Shown here: piece by piece, positions 10,036 to 22,800 of the stretch
Layout of the letters: each line of letters opens with the position of its first letter
Position numbering within the stretch: position 1 is the first letter of the stretch
Source of the DNA: Topomyia yanbarensis
Lineage: Eukaryota; Arthropoda; Insecta; Diptera; Culicidae
DNA: 64,000 nt
Direction: 5' to 3'
Assembly: GCF_030247195.1 (NCBI RefSeq)
Contig: NC_080670.1
Location: 213,392,546 to 213,456,545, forward strand
Made by a program: the position numbers and the translations under genes
The notes under the pieces: model-generated
What the model was told of the DNA's origin: nothing
Databases searched by the model: none
Seen by the model: the letters and a program-made list of their open reading frames with translations, nothing else

Positions 10036-11476
10036 TGTCTTAAAATCATAAACTTTAAATCTTATTTTGAGTATAAATAAAATGGATTATTTTAAGATTA
10101 TAATTTAGGATTTAGGGATTAGGTGCGTCGCATACCTTACCAATTTATGAGCCACGAGTTTGAATGAGCGTAGTGGTAGTGAAATTCAAATTCTTTTTTT
10201 CGGAATACAATTATGTTTACTAGCTACTTTGATTGCAAACTCGTCTTTTCTTCTTCAATCGGAGTATATTTTCCCTGCCAAGGAGTTTAGGTGAAGATGT
10301 ATAAAGTATGTTTAAGGGGGTAAGGGTTTCAGCGTGAAAAAATGTTTTTTGGTGAAATGACTCTTTTGGATGAAATGATACATTATAATGTACAAAAGTT
10401 TTGATCAATTCGCTTCGCCCAAATTTCTAAAAAAATCGCAAATAGTGTTTTTTAACGCTAAAACCATTACCCCTCTCTTAATAATCTCCCTATCTAAAAC
10501 AAATTCTTCCTAAAAAGAACAATTTTCGGATGGAATCTCACTGCTGACGTCCGAGTTCAGTTAGACGGCGAACTTCAGTTATTTGTATTCACTGAGGGGT
10601 AGTTAGGCGTAGTCCGTTGGCCTTTGTTTTCAACTTGTTGCGGTTTCTAACGTTCTTGCGCAACATTCCTAAATCGGCTAGTCATATTCACTCAATAATA
10701 TGCGATGATTTGGGTGTTAAACGTTATTTTTAATTTTACCAAATGAATTTATTAACAAATACCTACATACTTGAATCCATTATTATTGTCATTAATTGAA
10801 TTATAATTTCTTGGCATCTGTACCAAACCAAGAGGAAAGCTTCCAAATGATTTTTATAATATTGTTTTATAAGTTTATTGGTTGATTACCTAATCACAAG
10901 AGACAAAATATTTATTTTCAAACATTTTCGACAGAATCTGTTCACTTAATAAATGAAGTGTCAAACTTATTACATGTTCCACTTTTATGAAATTTATTTC
11001 CTGACTCCTGTACATGTGTTTTGTGATAAATAATGAGAATGATATTCCAACTTGTTTGTATTGTATTTGTTAACTAATTACTGATGGAGAAACGCAAAGA
11101 ACTTACAAACAATGTTCTAGTGATTTTTTTTGTTGGAAATCCAAAAACAATTCTGAAAAGGACAAAATTTGGTTTATCTTCTCCATGATGTAATCTTCCC
11201 TTATTTGACTTTTACTAATAAAAAATAAAAGAAAGAAATCTTTAGGGCCCCCCGTATTTTTTTTTTGAATCAGTTATAGCCGAAATGCTTTATGTAAGGG
11301 AAATCTCGGAAAATGAGAAGCGAAATAAATAACTCCAAGTAGAATGAAAGTCGTTCTAAACTCGAACTTTTCGAATACTGTCTTTCCATTATTATTTGCT
11401 TTTTGTCGCATTCCATATTTTGATATATTATTTTGAAGACCCATATTTAAGATCAATACAATAGTAATTCTTCAAA
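10036..11476. other. AT-rich intergenic stretch, nothing recognised
   Basis: No open frame of note. The stretch is rich in A and T homopolymers. The phrase CACTGAGGGGTAGT near 10,590 is shared with about 343. Confidence 0.4.
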
Positions 11477-11671
11477 AGGGCTAATGAGACTTTTGTAAAC
11501 AAACTTATTTCGCTCATTTTTCCGCTACAGAGTTGAATTTTATGAAAAATACACATGAATCAACATCTTTGCCCTTGGTAGAATCGATTTCAAATGTTTT
11601 CTGTGTTGAAATGATAACAAATTAAGAGAAATCAGCAAAACAAAAGTTTGTTCACAAATCTTATTAGCCCT
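11477..11671. mobile_element. Short MITE with about 30-bp terminal inverted repeats
   Basis: AGGGCTAATGAGACTTTTGT at the left end (11,477) is mirrored by the reverse complement of the right end, AGGGCTAATAAGATTTGTGA, and the similarity runs on through a shared AACAAACTT. The total length is 195 bp and there is no coding capacity. The target duplication is unclear. ATTCTTCAAA on the left and ATTCAAATG on the right are similar but not identical. Confidence 0.55.
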
Positions 11672-12940
11672 ATTCAAATGTTGATATGGAATAATAAAAT
11701 CAATCAAGATCAATTTCGATTTTTTTTTTAATTTTGCGGTGGTGTAATCCCTTAAGTGGTTGATTTAACGGCTTCTTTCAAAATTTATCGAACCTACTCC
11801 CATTCGTTCATTCGTTGGAGTAGTTTATGTTAAAGAGAGTGTACTAAATTAATAGGAACACTTAAATTTATGAAGTTATGACCCTCGCTCCACAATGCAG
11901 TTTGCGACAGAATTGCTCAACTGAAAATTATTAAATGAAATGAATGAAAATAAACATTAGACTATAGCATTTTGTACGCATGCACTTCAGAGGTCCAAGG
12001 GTTACAATTTCTGTTCTAGTTCTCGGATCTCCAACACATTTTTTTCGATTTTTTGGCCCAGTTCTCAAGGGAAATCCAGTTTTTAACTTTTTGCATACAT
12101 ATTGCATTGAATGAAGAACTTAGATAATGTATTCATAAAGTATTAGTAATAATTCGATTGTCCGTTCATTTTAAAAGGCTATTTTCTATAACTTTACAAC
12201 TGATTTAATTTCACTTTCAAAATTTCTCGAAACATCATGTTCTAAAAGTTCTCAACCGATATAATATTCGAAAACAGTTATAAAAATGTCTCATCACACT
12301 GGTAGATGAATTCAAAGCGTTTTTTTAAATAAGTGCACTAAAAAACATGCGCCCTTCTAAAACATATTTCTGAATCAAAATGGTTTTACTATTAGTCGAA
12401 AACAAGATTTACAAAACGACCAGAACTGCCAAATATGAATCGGGAATGGTCGAGTTTATTGACATTCCCTATTTATTTCTAGGATTCATCATACACATCA
12501 TGACGTTATTTATTTAACTGATAATCGATTTTTTTCCTTTGAATGGATATCGATATCTTTATCCTCAAGAAACTGACATAACTGGATCCTCAAGAAACTG
12601 ACATAGGAACATGACTAAGATAAGCGAGCCACTCAATACGTTGTGTACATTGTGTTTAACTTCATTTTCTAGCCCTAATTTATTTCATTTGAAAATTTAT
12701 CCCCGCCCTGTCACGAAATCTTGATTTTATCCCTACTGGTAATATATCAGTAGGGTATCTTAAATAAACTTGTTACGTCACTTTTCAGTTAACCCCAGCA
12801 TCCATAAGCTACACATTGTCACAATTATTTTTCACCTATTCCACCCTTAATACAAGGCCTCTGTCTAGAATATACTTTTTTTTGCATAACTAGTAGGTAG
12901 GTATTTGAATAAAGAAAACTAATATCGTCCGGCGAACATG
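11672..12940. other. AT-rich intergenic stretch with one small tandem duplication
   Basis: Nothing coding was recognised. ATCCTCAAGAAACTGACATA occurs twice, at 12,561-12,580 and 12,586-12,605, a 25-base direct duplication. Confidence 0.4.
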
Positions 12941-12944
12941 TTAG

Positions 12945-13450
12945 CGATGGCCCTCGCGATGCTAAATTGATATAATCCTTCGGTGTTCGCGATTCGGAAA
13001 TACTTCGAGGTAATCTTTCTTTTGTGTTCGCGAACATCGCTTCGAAGCTCCGTGTAACTGTTTCAAAAATATCGATCACACGAACCAAGAGCTTAGCTCG
13101 TGTTCGTCGAAAACTACGCAAAAGCTTTTACATATCTTTCCGAACATCAATGAAATAAACAAGAAGCTTCCTTTGTCCTCGCCGAAGAGCATGCAAAAGT
13201 ATCGCCCAAATGTCCGCAATTACGATGGTAAGCGATTGTGATGCGAAGCTTGTGAATACGAACCAGTAACGCAAAGCTTCGCGCTTTGAAAGTATTCGAA
13301 CATAGGTTCGGTTCGAATATTTCCTGCCCTGTGTGGGAGTGGTCCCCAGGTCCCGCGTACAAGCAACGCGTGCAGAAACTGAAACGTTTTCTTCAGAAAC
13401 GTTCTAAGCGATCTTTTGGATAAATGCTGGAGAGAGCTACGCCACAAATA
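12945..13450 (-). repeat. Dispersed repeat, copy 2 (inverted relative to 9,660-10,035)
   Basis: On the minus strand this runs parallel to the copy at 9.66 kb. Shared phrases include CGAACACGAG then TAAGCTCTTGG and GAGCTTCGAAGCGATGTTCG. The frame SFRRTRAKLLVRVIDIFETV followed by SFEAMFANTKERLPRS is open for about 98 codons. The two copies form a loose inverted pair about 3 kb apart. Confidence 0.5.
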
Positions 13451-13849
13451 TCTATATTAACTAGTCTACTGACGAATGCGACTCTGATAACGTACGACGG
13501 AAGCTATACAAAGGACTTTTGAGGGTCAGAGCACCTGAAAACATTAGAAAGTACGTTACGTTGGAAAAAAACACTAATGAGCTTGATGAAAATCAAAACA
13601 GTGTGGTTATTGGCACCGGTTCGTCAGCAAGTTATCGAGGGAAACATCGACGAGCACAGCCCAATGTATGCGCAATTGAAATCTTCCCGGTACCGAAGAC
13701 CTACCACATAGCTACCGCTAACGAATTCACCGTATTCTACTGTGGAGTTCTCGCTTGCTCCTTTGTCATGCAAAAACACCGTTCCGGGGTTAGGCAGCAT
13801 CAAATTCAACTTAGTAAACATTCTGGTGGATTTCTCACAAAATGTGCTT
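13451..13849. other. Unassigned stretch between repeats
   Basis: Open frames exist on both strands (13,519-13,854 plus and 13,624-13,821 minus), but neither shows motifs I recognise. The bordering sequences are repeats on both sides, so it is probably more transposon debris. Confidence 0.3.
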
Positions 13850-14100
13850 GTTGAATTTAATTATTACCTGCCGAATAACTTTGTCCCTCTACTTTGGAGA
13901 CGAGTGAGAGTGATTGCCATTGCCATTGTCAAAAAACAGGTAAACCAGCCTCCGACCACAACTCTTGTCGCCCAATTGAAACGACGCCATGTATGCTGAA
14001 GTTGCTCAAAAAAAATGATCCTGTTTCGCCTCGACAATTGGCATGAAGCAAATTACGATCAAAAATAGGTCAAATAATTCCGTAATTGCAAGATTCCACA
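13850..14100 (-). repeat. Repeat related to the BEL/Pao region at 7,350-7,600
   Basis: TAACTTTGTCCCTCTACTTT, GAGTGAGAGTGATTGCCATT and TTACGATCAAAAATAGGTCA here correspond to TAACTTTATCCCTCGACATT, GAGTGAGTGTGATTGCTATT and TTACGATCCAAAATTGGTCA at 7.38-7.58 kb, in the same order. It is probably the same part of a second BEL/Pao pol copy. Confidence 0.5.
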
Positions 14101-14108
14101 TCCGATCA

Positions 14109-14197
14109 GGGGCCCTATTCTCACAGTCACGTCACCTAGTGACTAGAACAAAATTTACTCTAGTCACTAGGTGACGTGACTGTGAGAATAGGGCCCC
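14109..14197. mobile_element. Perfect 38-bp inverted repeat hairpin (foldback MITE)
   Basis: The left arm is 14,109-14,146 and the right arm 14,160-14,197. By direct comparison the arms are exact reverse complements over all 38 bases, with a 13-base loop. The arm starts GGGGCCCTATTCTCACAGTC and contains GTCACGTCACCTAGTGAC. The same opening (CCCTATTCT) and GTGACG motifs occur in the element at 50,858-51,013. The unmutated arms suggest a recent insertion or gene conversion. No target duplication is obvious. Confidence 0.7.
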
Positions 14198-17100
14198 AGA
14201 GCAAAACGGAACAGTTGTGTTACTTGAGGAAAGATGGTTAATGATTCCGATTGCGACGTAAATTTCCTCTCGATTCAGTCTTCTAGATTGTCGACCAATG
14301 TTTGCCTAACACTTTTATTATACTGGCGACAGCGGATTTCAACACATTCAACAATTTCGTCAACTTTACGTGTAAATAGTTCGGATTTTCGCGATGCTCG
14401 AGCAAAATTTGTTTTGATGTAATTTTCACAACTTAAGAGCGATTGTCAAAATCAAACAGTACGCATAAATTCTCATATCGAAAACAGTGACGTAGTCCTA
14501 CAGAGCAAGATTGGATTCGCTTTGTCACCAGCCGAGCTTCTATTCTTGCTCCCTGAGACATAGCTTGGGACTAACTTTTTGGTTTTAGTGCCTCACTGTT
14601 TGCCGAGACGCCGCCAGTTACTGATGAGAAAGATGCGAAACGCAAAAACCAACATTGTTTGTTTAAGATAGAAGTTGATTCAATCACATTTGCCCGTACT
14701 ATTAGTGTGCTTATGAGGACACTAGCAATTGATGTATATGAAAAATGAGAGCTCTTTTTTCAAATTAAGGATCTCAATTTAAGGAGATTATACATGCGAG
14801 CCACAACATAGCTTCTACGCCGTACACACCCCTATCTCCTGCCTAATCATGTATCTGACATGAGCAAATATAAAAATACGTTTTTCAATACACTAACCTT
14901 GCCGGTGTACCATGAAACTGATACTTGAGGAAGCTAGAACATTTTCCTATACAATCAACCCGAGTTTTTGACGGAATTCCATCTATAGCTCTTATTTTGT
15001 GCGAAAATATCACCCTCTTCACTTGGGGTTTCTTTTCGAAACGCTTTTATTTTTCATCTTCTCATTTTCAGAACACTTTTTCAAATGCACTTTAATCACA
15101 CACCACTGAAAAAACACCAGCGAAACTTTAATTGTTTACTAACAAAACTTCAAATTTTCTGCCAATGTGCAGATGACCGAAGGAAAATGTCCGAAAACTC
15201 TTATTTGTGTGTTTGAATTTTCGCTTCGAATTCCATTTTTTCTCAATGTAAACAAGCGCGTCGGTGCCTAGCAACAAGCATGCGTTGCTGGCTTCCACAT
15301 ATCTTCACCTTAAAGATTTCATTTTGACGCGAATGCTTCTAATTCCTATACAACCAGCCTACTCTGATTCGCTCCCTGCTCACCATTCGTCACGCACGAG
15401 TGCCCCGATATAAACTTTTCGCTTCGTCGGTTTCCATTTCACAGCGGAACAACTCCGAGCGAAGAAATAAGGGGACAATTCGCCCGCTCGCTCCTCTGGC
15501 ATTCAATGGGCTGCCACGATGGCTGTCACGGAGGAGGAATGGAGCCATAATCCGCTTTGCTGCTGATATGTGTGTGTGTGTACGGGAGTAATATAAACAC
15601 AAGAAGATGGAATTTCTCGTTTCGTGCTAACTAAACTTCGACTACAATTACCGTCATTCAGTTGCTTGAGAGTTGATTTAATTTTGGGCGGAACAGAACA
15701 AACTAACCACCCTCGCACCCGTACAGATCCATCAATGGCGGCACCATTTGCAGCAAACGGTTTCTTCGGAATCCTTTCGTGAATGCAGTCCGGAATGGAC
15801 AAAAGTTTGCTCACTTCATGCTCAATTATTCCGTTGTGATGTTTTTTTTTCTTCACTCTACTAGCAATTCACAGGTTCTACTTCATCGTACAGGATGCGA
15901 ATGTGTGTAAATTTTGCTGAAGCAAAAAAGTTGCTTTTCAGTGAAGGCTACTCATTCTTTTGTCAGCGACAGAACAGACCTCACACTTTTCATTTTTTTA
16001 AATTTCCTTCATCTATTCTTTGTTTAAATTTCAACCTAAAATGTGCCATTTTCCATATTATTCCATAAAAAAAAATTATTAGCGTTGACGTTTCGGTTCT
16101 TTGTCCGACCTTCTTCAGGGTTATTTTTACCCAAGTCTCGTTGCAGAGCACTCCCTAACTACTAAAAAAAAGTAATCTAGAAAGAGAACTGCGGAAACTC
16201 CATTTTGAATCAGTTGGATTTGGCCCCATGCTGTCAAAAACGAATTTAATCGATCAAATGACTATGGTTACAGAATTGGACGTGTTGCCATACAATTCTG
16301 TTTTTTCTCTCCGCAGTTTTTTTTTTCTTTCTAGCGTAAAAATGTCAGTCTGATTTATCAGTGCTCTCTTCAACACTGCAAAACGAATGCATGCGGTAAA
16401 AGTGTTCCGGGCAACAGTTGCTGTACGAATGCAACATTTGTATCCTTTCAATACGTTTCGTGCGGCGCATCGGGCGGAGGGGGGAACTGCCTTTCAGTAT
16501 GCATTGTATGAGTTATTATACAATATCGCTGCGAGTTTTTAGCTCGTACTAAATGCCACTAGCAGTTAAAGATCCTAATTCGTTAGCCTGAGTCACTGTT
16601 CAACAATTTGCAATAAATCGGAGAAAATTCATGGTAAAAGCTGACTCAGTCCACATGCTTATCAAACGGGGAAATATGGGAACAAATGTACACGGGAACC
16701 AAAAATTTAAATTATTAATAAACTCGCCGTCACGAATAAAGTGATGATAGGGTGCAATTTCTCTGCCGAAATAAACTGTTTTCTCGAGCAACATATTCAA
16801 ACGAAACAATTCAACACAAGTGAAACTTTTCAAGATATTTTTCGTCACTTGCTTGAAAAGTGAAAGGTAATGATAATGATTCTTATTCCTTTTCAAATGG
16901 ATGAATGGGTACGGAAAAACGGTGTATCATCGGAATAAAACTATTCGAATCATCCGTATGGGTGCGTTTCATACCCACTACCCAAACACATATACGTCCA
17001 TCGATAAAAAAAACGCACGGAGCAAAAAATTGCGGTTGAAATGAGACAGGAGCAGGAGAAGCTTGAGGATATACTCCTGTTGTATATTTTCTGGTTGATG

Positions 17101-18770
17101 GATTGTTTGTTAACCTTTCTGGGCATTCGGAGGTCGTTCGGTGGGTGTGTTTGAGCGCGTTTTTGTATGATCGAGAAAGAAACCGGCGTAACGCGGTATC
17201 TGATATGGCATTTTTTTTTTCTCCCGATAGTCTCGTCTCGAAAAGAAAAGTGTTTTTTTTCTCGCTTTCCGGTGGTCAACAACGAAGCGTGGAAACTGAA
17301 AGGGAAGGAAGGTCAGTCCCGAGACGGGTAATGTACCGGGTCGATTTAGGTGAATGTTAGGTTAGGTTTCCGTCGTTTCGTCCCCACGTGTTTGCTGTGG
17401 TTGCTTGTTGCTTTGTCCGACGAGAAGGTTTAAAAGGGGTCGAAGCGAGGGATGTAATCATGACACTTTCATTTTTATGGCAGGAGGCCTTGGAATGCAT
17501 AAAGGCCATTAACGCTGGGCGTGTTAAAAGAACCGTAAGGTGTATTTTTATTTCCAGTTTACTTTGTTTTCGGCTTCACCAGCTTTTTGAGGACGTACGT
17601 CCCAGAAGATTTTTTTGTGCGTGTTCTAAAGTGCTTTTAGGTCTGTGGAATAGGTTTGTTTAAAAGTAGAAGTAGTAAGTTTTTCCTTTCAAGGACCAAA
17701 TTTACAATCACGCCACACCACTGCTGCTAGATACCTCGATTCTAACAAAGTCCAATCCAGCTTTGGTTCAATATGTGTCTCAATTATCTGCGACAGAACC
17801 AACTTTCCATTGCTACTATAATTGCATCTATGTTTCTGCAACTATCATTCGAAGTGGTTAATAAAAGCGCTTGTTCACAATAAATCTTCATTCGTACTCA
17901 ATCACCACCGGGGGACCCATTCCAAACAACCAAAGTTTGTAGCATACACAACTACATCTAGTTGTCCTGCTGGTTTCAGCCACTTACGTCCACCTATTCA
18001 GTCGAGTGGTGCGACAATTTAAGAAAGCATAGCATGCTACGACCGACTCATAAATTTTGATTACTCCAACGAACAAAGTTTGAAGCATCACCATGGTGAC
18101 AAATTGTCACCTATGCAGACGCAGACGGGATCGGAAACAGTCGTCAGTCGTCTGTAAATCTGCTGCCGTCGCTCGTCCGAACAAGGACCAGCAGACCAAT
18201 TTGTCCGTGATTTGATACATCGATGGGCACACATCTGCCTATAATCCGGTCGTCCTTTGCTCTCCTCGAGTTGGCACCAGCAGTAGTTCGAGGGTACCAC
18301 CACCATTATCCGCCTATCTATAATAAGCACAACATTCGGAGAATGAGTGATTGCCCGTTTTCCGTTTCCCGTCAGTCATTTGGAAATCATCGCAGCTTCG
18401 TTATTCAGTTCGGCACATCACATCACAACAATGCTGCTCGGTACTTGCGTTTATGACTCTCTTTCGACGTTATTAGTATTATCAGCATCATTGTTATCTC
18501 CAGCAGCGGGAATCATTGACAGCTCGTTCGTGCGATTACCATCCATGCTTTCGTTTGCATGTTGCTCAATAATAAGAGTTTATTTTTCGGGGAGTGTAGG
18601 AGCAAACTTTTGCCATTCTTTTATTATAATCGCCCCGATCGAAGTAGTCCATGCGTTTCGGGTGCAAACAATTTCACTGTCGTAATTTTTTTTGAAATGT
18701 TTTGTGTTTTAACATTTCTTACTAAAGAAATGTATAGGATTCGCTGAAACTTTGAAAACTTTTTCGGAGG
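14198..18770. other. 4.6-kb stretch without a recognisable gene
   Basis: I see no conserved protein, no RNA gene and no strong repeat. Short simple runs occur (GTGTGTGTG at about 15,571; A and T tracts near 16,060 and 16,320). Several open frames near 17.1-17.7 and 18.2-18.7 kb have no family resemblance and no splice structure that I could support. The sequence around 15.25-15.6 and 17.3-18.6 kb is less AT-rich and may be single-copy DNA. Confidence 0.35.
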
Positions 18771-18771
18771 C

Positions 18772-18960
18772 CCGCAGGGTCGAGTCTGATATACCAATTG
18801 ATTCAGCTCAACAAATTAGGACAATGTCTGTGTGTATGTATGTATGTACACAAATGTCATGCAATTTTCGCAGCAATGGCTAAACTGATCTCAACGAAAC
18901 TAGTCTCGAATGAAAGGTCTAACGTGTCAATTTGACACTATTATATTTGTTATGTTGTTT
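18772..18960. repeat. Dispersed mosquito repeat with TGTA microsatellite core
   Basis: The order GGGTCGAGTCTGATATACCA, GACAATGTCTGTGTGTATGT, AAATGTCATGCAATTTTCGC, then AATGGCTAAACTGATCTCAA and CGAATGAAAGGTCTAACGTG matches a very common interspersed repeat of mosquito genomes that carries a variable TGTATG core. I recognise it by this phrase order. The boundaries are approximate. Confidence 0.55.
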
Positions 18961-19064
18961 ACTTTCTGAGATTGTGTCAAAACATTGCAGGTAATTTTCG
19001 AACAAAGCAACTTGGTTACGCATTAAATTAGGAATCCTATAAAAGTACCTTTCTAACAAAGCTA

Positions 19065-19266
19065 AATTGTTCAGTTCGTGATACGTTTAATTACCCTTTT
19101 TTGACAATAATCGTTTACGCCAGCTTGACAGCAACGCCCAGTTGACGATGTCGGGCGTTTATTGAATAAACATCCAACGCATTGGATTAACGTAGGATGA
19201 CTTAATCTCACTGGGCGGTTGACGTAAACGTTTATTGTCATTAAACGTATTACGAACTGAACAATT
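19065..19266. mobile_element. MITE with long inverted ends and TA target duplication
   Basis: The left end AATTGTTCAGTTCGTGATAC and the reverse complement of the right end, AATTGTTCAGTTCGTAATAC, differ at one base, and both continue GTTTAA. A second shared inner block (TGACAATAA, CGTTTACG) extends the symmetry. Both flanks are TA (19,063-19,064 and 19,267-19,268), as for Tc1/mariner-type elements. It is about 200 bp with no coding capacity. Confidence 0.65.
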
Positions 19267-19268
19267 TA

Positions 19269-19845
19269 GACCGCCATTATGGCACGTAAAAAGCTGGATA
19301 GATTGTCAAAATCCGTTCACGAATGGCGATGATAATAAATATTTTATATAGTTTTATTCCGCACTTACTAATTTCCAATAACTTAAAATGAGACCGTTAC
19401 ATAAAGGGTACTGCTTTGCTGGTGTTTTCGGTGCAAAACTATACCGATTTTGAACATCGGGGAATGGAAGCACTTCTACTTGATACAAGAAATTCAATTC
19501 CGGAAACTAACTCAATGACAATACAATTATATCTCAAAAATTAATATTCTAAATTCACTTTAAAGACAAAATAATGTGTAAGTTCACTTCCAAGTGAAAA
19601 TTCTTGCGAAGTTCATATATTTACCCCATGGTTTAAGCGTTGCGTTCAACCGCGACGTAGATGTTGGATGGTAAAATAATATACAGATCAGCAAGTAATC
19701 CACCTAGTAGTGGGATAATAGATTTCTCATATAATTCATATTATACTCGTTCTAGTGAAAATTTCAGTTTTTTAAATTGTACCCTAAGATCTTTTGCTAA
19801 TCTGAAACAGCTAATTTTATGTGCGTGATGTATTTGTGTAGGTTT
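19269..19845. other. Stretch between MITE and minisatellite, nothing recognised
   Basis: AT-rich, with no long open frame and no clear repeat. Confidence 0.35.
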
Positions 19846-19854
19846 GAGAAGGAA

Positions 19855-22800
19855 AAAGTAAAGGGTCATTTTTTGCAGAAAACTTTACCGAATGGGTCGT
19901 TTTTTACTGAAAGGGTCACTTCACCATAAGGGTCACTTTTTACCATAAGAATAAATTTTGATCGAAAAGGTCATTTTTACCGACAGGATAATTTTTTACC
20001 GAAGGGGTAATTTATTACTAAAGTTATTTTTTCAAACGGTAATTTTTTACCGAAAGCGTAATTTTTTATCGAAAGGGTAATTTTTTACCGAAAGAATAAA
20101 TTTAACGAAAAGGTAATTTTTCTACGAAAAGGTCAGTTTTCACCGAAACGGTAATTTTTTACCGAAAGAGTCACGAAAAGGTAATTTTTTACCAAAAGGG
20201 TTCATTTTTTACCGAAAGGTGTCACTTTTCACCGAAAGGTGTCACTTTTTACCGATAGGGTAATTGTTTACTGAATGGAGTCATTTTTTACTGCAAAAGG
20301 GTCATTTTTACCGAGTCATTTTTCCTGAATGGATCGATTATTACCGAAAGGGGTCACTTTTTACCGAAAGGGGCCCTTTTTACCGATGGGGTCATTTCTT
20401 ACCGAAAAGGTAATTTTTTATCGAATGGGGTAATTTTTTTACCGAAATGGTGATTTTCGCCCTTTTTACCGAAAGGGTAATTTTTGTTGATAGAGGTCAT
20501 TTTTCTGAAAGGGGTCATTTTTTACTGATGAAATAAATTTTAACTGGAAGAATAATTTTTTACCGAAAGTGGTAATTTTTACCGATAGGGTCATTTTTTA
20601 CCGAATGGATCAATTTTTATCAAAACGATCATTTTTTACCGAGTAATTTTTTACCGAAAGGGTCTTTTTACCGAAAGGGGTAATTTTTTACCGAATGGGG
20701 TCAGTTTTTACCAAATAGATCAATTTTTACCGAATGGATCATTTTATACCGATAAGGTAATTAAGGTAATAAGGATTTTTACCCTTTTTACCGAAAGGGT
20801 AAATTTTTACCAATAGAGATCATTTTTTGTGAAAGGGGTCATTTTTTACTGAAGGAATAAATTTTAACTGAAAGGGTAATTTTTTACCGAAAGGGGTAAT
20901 TTTTACCGATAGGGTCATTTTTTATCGAATGGATCAATTTTTACCGAAAGGGTAGTTTTTTACCGAAAAGGGACACTTACCGAAAGGGGTAATGTTATAC
21001 CGAAAGCGGTCAATTTTTACCGAAAGGGGTAATTTTTTACCGAAAGCGGTCAATTTTTACCGAGTAATTTTTTACAGAAAAGGTAATTTTTTACCGAATG
21101 GGGTCACTTTTTAACGAATAGATCAATTTTTACCGAAAGGGTAATTTTTTACCGAAAGGGGTAATTTTTACCGATAGGGTCATTTTTTACCGAATGGATC
21201 AGTTTTCACCGAAATGGGGATATTTACCGAAAGGGGTAATTTTTTACCGAAAGCGGTCAATTTTTACCGAGTAATTTTTTACAGAAAGGGTCATTTTTTA
21301 CCGAAAGGGGTAATTTTTACCGATAGGATCAATTTTTACCGAAAGAAGACACTTACCGGAAAAAGTAATTTTTTACCGAAAGCGGTCAATTTTTACCGAG
21401 TAATTTTTTACCGAAAGGGTCTTTTTTACCGAAGGGGTAATTTATTACTAAAGTTATTTTTTCAAATGGTAATTTTTTACCGAAAGCGTAATATTTTATC
21501 GAAAGGGTAATTTTTTACCGAAAGAATAACTTTAACGAAAAGGTAATTTTTCTACGAAAAGGTCAGTTTTCACCGAAACGGTAATTTTTTACCGAAAGTC
21601 ACGAAAAGGTAAATTTTTACCGATAGAGGTCATTTTTTCTGAAAGGGGTCATTTTTTACTGAAGGAATAATTTTTAACTGAAAGAATATTTTTTTACCGA
21701 AAGGGGTAATTTTTATAGATAGGGTCATTTTTTACCGAAAGCGGTCAATTTTTACCGAGTATTTTTTTACCGCAAAGGTCTTTTTACCGAAAGGGGTCTT
21801 TTTTACCGAAAGGGTGATTTTTACCGAAAAGGTAATTTTTTACCGAAAGGGTATTTTTTCCCGATAGGATAATTTTTTACCGAAAGGGTGATTTTCACCC
21901 TTTTTACCGAAAGGGTAAATTTTTACCGATTTCATTTTTTACTGAAGGAATAAATTTTAACTGAAAGGGTAATTTTTTACCGAAAGGGGTAATTTTTACC
22001 GATAGGGTCATTTTTTATCGAATGGATCAATTTTTACCGAAAGGGTAATTTTTTACCGAAAAGGGACACTTACCGAAAGGGGTAATTTTTTACCGAAAGC
22101 GGTCGAATTTTACCGAGTATTTTTTACCGAAAGGGTCTTTTTTACCAAAAGGGTGATTTTTTACCGAAAGGTAAATTTTTACCGAATGGGGTCACTTTTT
22201 AACGAATAGATCAATTTTTACCGAATGGATCATTTTATACCGAAAAGGTCATTTTTTACCGAAAGGGTATTTTTTACCGATAGGGTCATTTTTTACCGAA
22301 CGGATAAATTTTTACCGAAAGGGTAATTCTTTACCGAAAGGGGTAATTTTCACCGAAAATGGATACTTACCGAAAGTGGTAATTTTTCACCGAAAGCGGT
22401 CAATTTTTACCGAGTAATTTTTTACAGAAAGGGTCATTTTTTACCGGAAGGAGTAATTTTTACCGATAGGGTCATTTTTTACCGAAAAGGTAATTTTTTA
22501 CCGAATGGGGTCACTTTTTAACGAATAGATCAATTTTCACCGAACGAATAAATTTATACCGAAAAGGTCATTTTTACCGAAAAGGTTATTTATACCGAAT
22601 GGGTATTTTTACCGATAGGGTCATTTTTTACCGAATGGATAAATTTTTACCGAAAGGGTCATTTTTTACCGAATGGGGTGATTTTTTACGAAAGGTTCTT
22701 TTTTACTGAAGAAATCAATTTTTCATTGAAAGGGTAATTTTTTACCAATAGATCATTTTTTACCGAAAGGGTTATTTTTAACCAAAAGGGTAATTTTTTA

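Noticed and set aside
343..10610. CACTGAGGGGTAGT shared between about 343 and 10,590
   Set aside because: The shared stretch is too short to define a repeat family from two copies.
17103..18747. Several plus-strand open frames of 60-112 codons
   Set aside because: No motif, no supported splice joins and no codon pattern distinguishing them from noncoding sequence.
21214..21510. 98-codon open frame with repeated FYRKG and FLPKG
   Set aside because: It lies wholly inside the minisatellite and simply reads the repeat unit in one frame.
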